Assembly: GCA_050485425.1 (NCBI GenBank)
Contig: JBJHBJ010000007.1
Coordinates: 1 to 64,000, forward strand
Reading direction: 5' to 3'
Source: LSCE01 sp050485425
GTDB lineage: Bacteria; Pseudomonadota; Gammaproteobacteria; Nitrococcales; Aquisalimonadaceae
Length of the DNA: 64,000 nucleotides
The notes beneath the pieces are model-generated. The model ran no database searches. It was not told the DNA's origin and saw only the letters and a list, made by a program, of their open reading frames with translations. The stretch's first letter is position 1. Each line of letters opens with the position of its first letter. Of this stretch, positions 59,438 through 64,000 are shown in pieces. The translations under genes and the position numbers were made by a program.

Positions 59438-60235
59438 ATGACTGACACCCCGGACGTACTGAAGAAGATCCTGGCGCGCAAGGCGGAGGAAGTGGCCGAA
59501 CGCAGCCAGGGTCTGGACATGCAGACCCTCCGCAAGGAGGCGCTGGCGGCCGATCCGCCCCGGGGTTTCCGCCAGGCCCTGGTGCGGGCGCTGGATGCGG
59601 GGCGCCGGGGGGTCATCGCGGAGGTGAAGAAAGCCTCGCCCAGCAAGGGTGTGCTGCGCAAGGATTTCGACCCGGAAGCCATCGCCGCCAGCTACGCTCG
59701 CGGAGGTGCCGCCTGCCTGTCGGTACTGACCGACGAGGATTTCTTCCAGGGCCACGACCTGAACCTGCGGCTTGCCCGGGGTGCCTGCAGTCTGCCCGTG
59801 CTGCGCAAGGATTTCCTGATCGACGCCTACCAGGTCTGGGAGTCACGCATGCTGGGTGCGGACTGCGTGCTGCTGATCGTCTCCGCTCTGAGCGATGACC
59901 GCATGGAGGAGTTATACACGCTGGCACGCAAGCTGGGGATGGACGTGCTGATCGAGGTGCACGACGAGCGTGAGCTGGAGCGGGCACTGGCCCTGGAGCC
60001 GGACATGCTGGGCATCAACAACCGGAATCTGCACAGCTTCGAGACCGACATCGAGACCACGCTGCGCCTGAAAAAGCGGGTTCCGGATTCCGTGCTGCTG
60101 GTTACCGAGAGCGGCATCGGCACACGGGAGGACGTGGAGTACATGGAGCAGCATGACGTGCACTGCTTCCTGGTGGGCGAGAGCTTCATGCGAGCGACGG
60201 ACCCGGGCGAGAAGCTGAAAGAACTGTTCGGCTAG
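59438..60235 (+). CDS. trpC: Indole-3-glycerol phosphate synthase
   Basis: A 265-residue TIM-barrel enzyme without fused TrpF. VIAEVKKASPSKGVLRKDFDP, VLRKDFLIDAYQVWESRMLGADCVLLI, GINNRNLHSFETDIE and TESGIGTREDVEYM are characteristic. ATG 59438 (MTDTPDVLKKILARK) follows GAGGGC. Last of trpE-G-D-C; trpF, trpB and trpA are not in the window. Confidence 0.96.
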   Translation: MTDTPDVLKKILARKAEEVAERSQGLDMQTLRKEALAADPPRGFRQALVRALDAGRRGVIAEVKKASPSKGVLRKDFDPEAIAASYARGGAACLSVLTDEDFFQGHDLNLRLARGACSLPVLRKDFLIDAYQVWESRMLGADCVLLIVSALSDDRMEELYTLARKLGMDVLIEVHDERELERALALEPDMLGINNRNLHSFETDIETTLRLKKRVPDSVLLVTESGIGTREDVEYMEQHDVHCFLVGESFMRATDPGEKLKELFG

Positions 60236-60243
60236 CCCGCATA

Positions 60244-60289
60244 TCCCGCCGGTCCGCGCGCATGCGTGCCATTGCCGGCCCCGGCGGGA
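60244..60289. terminator. Hairpin between convergent trpC and crp
   Basis: TCCCGCCGG (60244-60252) and CCGGCGGGA (60281-60289) form a 9-bp stem in the 86-nt convergent gap. No U-run follows on either strand, so it is at best a hairpin aiding Rho-dependent or two-way termination. Confidence 0.45.
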
Positions 60290-60321
60290 GCCGAGGCGGC
60301 TCAAGGATGGGGTCGTGTCCG

Positions 60322-60966
60322 TCAGCGGGTATTGAAGATCACCATGGTCTTGCCCGAGACCGAGATGAGCTCGCGCTCCTCCAGATCCTTCAGTACCCGT
60401 CCGACCATCTCCCGCGAGCAGCCGACGATGCGTCCCAGTTCCTGGCGGGTGATACGGATCTGCATGCCGTCCGGATGGGTCATCGCGTCCGGCTCCTTGC
60501 ACAGGTCGAGCAGTGTGCGGGCGACGCGGCCGGTCACGTCCAGGAACGCCAGGTCGCCGACCTTGCGGCTGGTACGGCGCAGGCGCTCGGCCATCTGGCT
60601 CGCCAGGAACAACATGATCTCCGGATCCTCCCGGGCCACCTGGTGAAAGCGACTGTAGCTGATCTCGGCGATTTCGCACGGAGTGCGGGTGCGTACCCAG
60701 GCGCTACGGGTGCTGTTCTGGCTGAACAGCCCCAGCTCCCCGAAGAAGTCGCCGGCGTTCAGGTAGGCGAGGACGATCTCGTGCCCGTTCTCGTCCTCGA
60801 TGATGACGCTGACCGAGCCCTCGGTGATGTAGTAGAGCGCATCCGGTTCGTCTCCGGCGTAGATGATGCCGGTCTTCGCCGGGTAGCGCCGTCGATGGCA
60901 GTGTCTCAGCAGATTGTCGATGGACCAGTTGCGGTTGTTCGCGCGTTCCATTGTTGTTATTGCCAT
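60322..60966 (-). CDS. crp: cAMP receptor protein (Crp/Vfr)
   Basis: A 214-residue CRP-family activator. The cAMP-binding fold includes GDFFGELGLFSQNSTRSAWVR with Gly76/Glu77 and Arg87/Ser88 at the cyclic-nucleotide contacts; the HTH is ITRQELGRIVGCSREMVGRVLKDLEE. ATG 60966 (MAITTMERANN) follows AGGTGTGAGC. The trpC-crp-osmC-speD order equals that of vfr in Pseudomonas, where Vfr works downstream of the Pil-Chp system. Confidence 0.95.
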   Translation of the reverse strand: MAITTMERANNRNWSIDNLLRHCHRRRYPAKTGIIYAGDEPDALYYITEGSVSVIIEDENGHEIVLAYLNAGDFFGELGLFSQNSTRSAWVRTRTPCEIAEISYSRFHQVAREDPEIMLFLASQMAERLRRTSRKVGDLAFLDVTGRVARTLLDLCKEPDAMTHPDGMQIRITRQELGRIVGCSREMVGRVLKDLEERELISVSGKTMVIFNTR

Positions 60967-61436
60967 GCTCACACCTTGTGACCGTTGTAGGCTTCGGAAA
61001 CACTGACCAGCGTGTCGTCGCGCAGCGAACCGGTTCAGAATGGCGATCAGTGCTGTTCCCGGGCTCTCTGCCTCCACCGCCCCCCGCCGCGCTGACTTCA
61101 AGAGAAAGACCGAATAGTTCGGTACTTCCTTGATTGCTCCGCTATTCATAGTAAACCAGTTGTAGCTCCGTTGAGCCACCCCGGTATGACATTTCATCGT
61201 GATGCGTTCATGGAAGGTGTCCGCGCAGCACCGCCGGGAAGCCGTGACAATGCGCTGCAAAAGGCTGGTAAGCCATGGTGTGAATACCGGTGCGCTTCCC
61301 TATATAATGCGCCCTCGAAAGGGAGGCGGCGGGCCTCCCGGAAGAAGGGGTCTCCACTGCTGCCGTCATGCACCAGTCGAGATCCTTTCTTGCTTTATTG
61401 CCGAATCCCGGCTCGGCCGGCTGAACGGAGATGCAG
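60967..61436. promoter_or_regulatory. Divergent crp/osmC region with consensus -10 and GC hairpin
   Basis: The gap has a perfect TATAAT at 61303-61308 on the plus strand but no good -35. About 12 nt on, GGGAGGC (61321-61327) and GCCTCCC (61333-61339) form a stem with a five-nt loop, so the transcript would start with a strong hairpin 5' of the OsmC gene. No second gene was recognised; a short leader RNA is possible. Confidence 0.5.
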
Positions 61437-61853
61437 ATGCGGGCAACGGTGAAATGGGCCGGCGAGGCCACCTTCGAGGGAACCCCGGGCAGCGGCCACA
61501 CGGTGGTGATGGACGGTCCGCCGGACATGGGGGGTCGCGACCTGGGCGTGCGGCCCATGGAGATGCTGCTGCTGGGCCTGGGAGGTTGCACGGCGTTCGA
61601 CGTGGTCTACATTCTGCAACGCGGCCGTCACGACGTGACCGACTGCGAGGTGGAACTGGAGGCGGAACGCGCGGAAAAGCCGCCCAAGGTATTCACGCGC
61701 ATCCATCTGCACTACAAGGTGAAGGGCAAGGGGCTGTCCGAGCAGGCCGTCGAGCGCGCGGTCAGGCTGTCGGCCGAGAAGTACTGTTCCGCGTCGATCA
61801 TGCTGGGCAAGGCTGCGGAACTCAGCCACGACTTTGAAGTCGTTAGCGACTGA
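61437..61853 (+). CDS. OsmC family protein
   Basis: A 138-residue OsmC/Ohr-fold protein: GVRPMEMLLLGLGGCTAFDVVYILQRGRHDVTDCEVELEAER and SAEKYCSASIMLGKAAELSHDFEV carry the two family cysteines (in GGCTAFD and KYCSAS). Such proteins reduce organic hydroperoxides or bind acyl groups. It lies next to crp and speD as in Pseudomonas. The ATG at 61437 has GGAG seven nt upstream; an ATG two codons earlier is an alternative. Confidence 0.88.
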   Translation: MRATVKWAGEATFEGTPGSGHTVVMDGPPDMGGRDLGVRPMEMLLLGLGGCTAFDVVYILQRGRHDVTDCEVELEAERAEKPPKVFTRIHLHYKVKGKGLSEQAVERAVRLSAEKYCSASIMLGKAAELSHDFEVVSD

Positions 61854-61962
61854 CGAACAGTAAGGCGCCACGCGGCGACCCGCTTCCGGGGTGGTCGCGT
61901 GTCATCAGTGTGGAACGGGCCGCGGCAGTGGCCACCGTCGAACTCCGGAGGGCGGGCAGTTG

Positions 61963-62796
61963 GTGCAACAGACGGACAAATTGCGGCTTCACGGTTTCAA
62001 CAACCTGACCAAGTCGTTGAGCTTCAACATCTATGATGTCTGTTATGCGCGAAACGCGGAGCAACGGCATGCCTACATCGACTACATTGATGAGGTCTAC
62101 AACGCCGAGCGCCTCACGCAGATCCTGACGCAGGTGGCCAATATCATTGGCGCGAACATCCTGAACATCGCGCGCCAGGATTACGACCCGCAGGGCGCCA
62201 GCGTGACCATCCTCATCGCCGAGGAGGAACTGGTCGACGAATCCCAGGTTGGCGGTGCCGCTCCCGGACCGTTGCCGGACACCGTGCTGGCGCATCTGGA
62301 CAAAAGCCACATCACCGTGCACACCTATCCGGAAACGCACCCGGACCATGGTGTCAGCACCTTTCGCGCGGACATCGACGTCTCCACCTGCGGCGTGATC
62401 TCACCGCTGAAGGCGCTGAACTTCCTGATCCACTCCTTCGACTCGGACATCGTCACCATGGATTACCGCGTCCGCGGATTCACCAGGGACGTGGAGGGGC
62501 ACAAGCATTTCATTGATCACGAGATCAATTCGATCCAGAACTACCTCTCCGAGGACACCAAGGAGCGGTACCACATGATCGACGTGAATGTGTTCCAGGA
62601 GCACATGTTCCACACCAAGATGCTGCTGCGGGAGCCGAAGCTGCGGAACTACCTGTTCGGGGAGTCCGCCGAGGATTTCTCCGAGGAGGACAAGGACCGC
62701 ATCCGGCGGCAGTTGCGCCGGGAAATGGCGGAGATCTTCTACGGCCGCAACCTGCGCCCGGGCCAGGAGGTCGCACTGGGTCTGGATTTCCAGTAA
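61963..62796 (+). CDS. speD: S-adenosylmethionine decarboxylase proenzyme (prokaryotic class 1A)
   Basis: A 277-residue proenzyme for spermidine synthesis, close to E. coli SpeD: LRLHGFNNLTKSLSFNIYDVCYA, ANILNIARQDYDPQGASVTIL, and HLDKSHITVHTYPE, where self-cleavage between Lys114 and Ser115 makes the pyruvoyl cofactor. GTG 61963 was taken as start (TTG 61960 is equally near the GGAGGG site). No speE follows; the spermidine synthase must be elsewhere. Confidence 0.94.
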   Translation: MQQTDKLRLHGFNNLTKSLSFNIYDVCYARNAEQRHAYIDYIDEVYNAERLTQILTQVANIIGANILNIARQDYDPQGASVTILIAEEELVDESQVGGAAPGPLPDTVLAHLDKSHITVHTYPETHPDHGVSTFRADIDVSTCGVISPLKALNFLIHSFDSDIVTMDYRVRGFTRDVEGHKHFIDHEINSIQNYLSEDTKERYHMIDVNVFQEHMFHTKMLLREPKLRNYLFGESAEDFSEEDKDRIRRQLRREMAEIFYGRNLRPGQEVALGLDFQ

Positions 62797-62808
62797 TCCG
62801 AAGCCCGG

Positions 62809-63450
62809 TCACACCCAGCGGGTGGTGCCGGTCATCACCTTGCTGCCCATGGCCATCATCAGCCGGACCGGCGTCGGCAACGGCGCCGCCCCCTGGGCTT
62901 CCGCCGTGCCCGCGTGGCGTGCCTCGTCATCGCGCATCTGCGCGACGATGGCGCGGCTGACGGCATCGGCTTCCGGCAGTCTGTCCAGATGCCTCTCCAG
63001 ATGGCGTACCACCTGGTGCTCGGTCTCGGCCAGGAATCCCAGGCTCCAACGGTCGCCGGCCAGACCGGCGGCGGTGCCCAGCCCCAGCGCGCCCAGGTAG
63101 AACAGGGGATCAAGCCGGCTGGTGTGGCTGTCCAGCTGCTCCAGCCGATCACGGCACCAGGCCAGATGGTCGTTCTCCTCGTCCGCCGCTTCCTGCATGG
63201 TATCGCGTACCCCGGCATCGCGTGCGGTGATGGCCTGCCCCTGGTACAGCGCCTGCGCGCACACCTCGCCGCAATGGTTGACCCGCATCAGCCGGGCGGA
63301 CTCGCGCCGCTGCTCCTCGCTCAGTTCACCTTCAGCCACGCCAGCGGCCGGATGCGGCCGCCCGGTCTGGGGCGGCCGGCCGAAGAGGCTGCGCAGCCCC
63401 CGGTCGAACTCCATCAGCACACGGTCGGTCAGACTGTAGTTCCGTAACAT
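62809..63450 (-). CDS. coq7: 3-demethoxyubiquinol 3-hydroxylase (Coq7)
   Basis: A 213-residue di-iron hydroxylase of ubiquinone synthesis. The iron ligands are in HCGEVCAQALYQG (Glu62), EENDHLAWC (Glu92, His95), AETEHQVVRHLE and DDEARHAGTAEA. The N-terminal extension before MRVNHCGE is usual for bacterial Coq7. Aerobic ubiquinone synthesis is thus encoded. It ends 12 nt after speD, convergently. Confidence 0.95.
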   Translation of the reverse strand: MLRNYSLTDRVLMEFDRGLRSLFGRPPQTGRPHPAAGVAEGELSEEQRRESARLMRVNHCGEVCAQALYQGQAITARDAGVRDTMQEAADEENDHLAWCRDRLEQLDSHTSRLDPLFYLGALGLGTAAGLAGDRWSLGFLAETEHQVVRHLERHLDRLPEADAVSRAIVAQMRDDEARHAGTAEAQGAAPLPTPVRLMMAMGSKVMTGTTRWV

Positions 63451-63561
63451 GATGCGTGCTCCGCTGCTTGTTCAGTTGCCCTGAGGCAGGGCAGTACGTT
63501 CGAAGAGCCCAGTCAATGCTACTATCGTGCCCACCAACCGGCCAGAGCGAGGTCAGAGTGC

Positions 63562-63876
63562 ATGTCTTACTACCGCCATCATGTGTTTTTCTGCACCAAT
63601 CAGCGCGAGGATGGCCGCGAATGCTGTGCCAACTGCGGGGCGGGGGACGCCAGAGCCTACGTAAAGGACCGCGTCAAGGCGCTGGGCATCGCCGGCAAGG
63701 GGGGGGTCCGCATCAACAACGCCGGCTGCCTGGATCGCTGCAGCGAGGGGCCGGTGATTGTCGTCTACCCCGAAGAGACCTGGTACACCTACGTTGACCG
63801 CGAAGACCTGGACGAGATCATCGAACAACACCTGGTCGAGGGCCGGCCGGTGGACAGGCTGAAACTGGAGTCGTAG
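63562..63876 (+). CDS. (2Fe-2S) thioredoxin-like ferredoxin
   Basis: A 104-residue protein of the thioredoxin-like [2Fe-2S] ferredoxin family. The cluster cysteines are Cys11, Cys22 or Cys25, Cys56 and Cys60 (FFCTNQ..., CCANCG, GCLDRCSEGP). It begins MSYYRHHVFFCTN and ends with the usual GRPVDRLKL-type tail. The electron partner is unknown. A sigma70-like promoter for the next gene begins 50 nt after its stop. Confidence 0.9.
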   Translation: MSYYRHHVFFCTNQREDGRECCANCGAGDARAYVKDRVKALGIAGKGGVRINNAGCLDRCSEGPVIVVYPEETWYTYVDREDLDEIIEQHLVEGRPVDRLKLES

Positions 63877-63925
63877 GGTCTGGCAGGGGTGTCCTGTTGT
63901 TGCGCATTGCAGTGCACAAAAATAC

Positions 63926-63954
63926 TTGACTATTGCGGTGCAGCATACGATACT
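63926..63954 (+). promoter_or_regulatory. Sigma70-like promoter at right end
   Basis: TTGACT (63926-63931), a 17-nt spacer and GATACT (63949-63954) form a near-consensus promoter reading out of the window. The TGCATTGCAGTGCA-like repeat just before it, and GGTGCAGCA in the spacer, resemble TGC-rich sites ahead of phasin (phaP) genes, but the gene itself is not in view. Confidence 0.65.
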
Positions 63955-64000
63955 GAAGCTGTCAACGCGGTCTCCTCCCCCGTTGACGCTACTCCTCCAT

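Overview
The window is an ordinary chromosomal stretch of a GC-rich gammaproteobacterium. The evidence is gene order: gshB-tonB-yqgE-ruvX-pyrR-pyrB-pyrC' beside pilGHIJ-chpA-chpB-chpC; pilT-pilU beside yggS-proC-yggT-metX-metW; tkt-epd-pgk; and trpGDC-crp/vfr-osmC-speD-coq7. These blocks are known from Pseudomonas and its relatives. A purple-sulfur/halophilic lineage such as Ectothiorhodospiraceae, or a neighbouring family, would fit, but I cannot name the genus. No tRNA, rRNA, CRISPR array, prophage or intact IS was seen. Genes are dense, and many neighbours overlap by 4 nt (ATGA).

Layout. 1-8.4 kb: the 5' end of an acyl-CoA synthetase gene, an SDR/hydrolase pair, a TusA-like protein, SohB, ZapE, a histone-deacetylase-family enzyme and HspQ. 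8.3-12.8 kb (minus): yggS-proC-yggT and metX-metW-DUF4426. 13.2-15.4 kb: twitching ATPases PilT and PilU. 15.5-17.1 kb: RNA modification (rlmJ, truC). 18-24.7 kb (minus): gshB, tonB, yqgE, ruvX and the pyrimidine genes pyrR-pyrB-pyrX plus a PyrK-like gene. 24.9-37.3 kb: a complete Pil-Chp chemosensory operon with a 2125-residue ChpA kinase. 37.3-43.4 kb: rsmE, then bioA, metF, ahcY (with an S-adenosylhomocysteine riboswitch) and metK, which form the activated methyl cycle. 43.7-48.3 kb: tkt, epd, pgk. 48.3-53.2 kb: a cfa/DUF1365/FAD-oxidoreductase operon divergent from a TetR-LuxR pair, with a perfect 17-bp operator-like palindrome between them. 53.3-64 kb: djlA, copD-like, rpe, gph, trpE-G-D-C, crp, osmC, speD, coq7, a [2Fe-2S] ferredoxin, and a good promoter running off the right end.

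How the genes work together. PilG/H/I/J/K, ChpA/B/C and the PilT/PilU motors make a surface-sensing and twitching module. In Pseudomonas this signals through cAMP to Vfr, and a Crp/Vfr homologue is present at 60.3 kb. MetX/MetW, MetF, AhcY and MetK make methionine and recycle SAM, which SpeD and the methyltransferases consume.

The most unusual content is in the intergenic DNA. Three copies of a conserved core of about 55 nt (near 17.2, 38.15 and 46.8 kb) each sit between long inverted arms. The arms are unrelated between copies but almost perfectly complementary within a copy, which is the pattern expected if a long stem is conserved rather than its sequence. A 266-bp nested palindrome (12.8-13.06 kb), a 24-bp-arm palindrome (0.25 kb) and a set of short terminal-repeat-like elements (4.4, 5.6 and 15.4 kb) add to a genome-wide pattern of palindromic intergenic elements.
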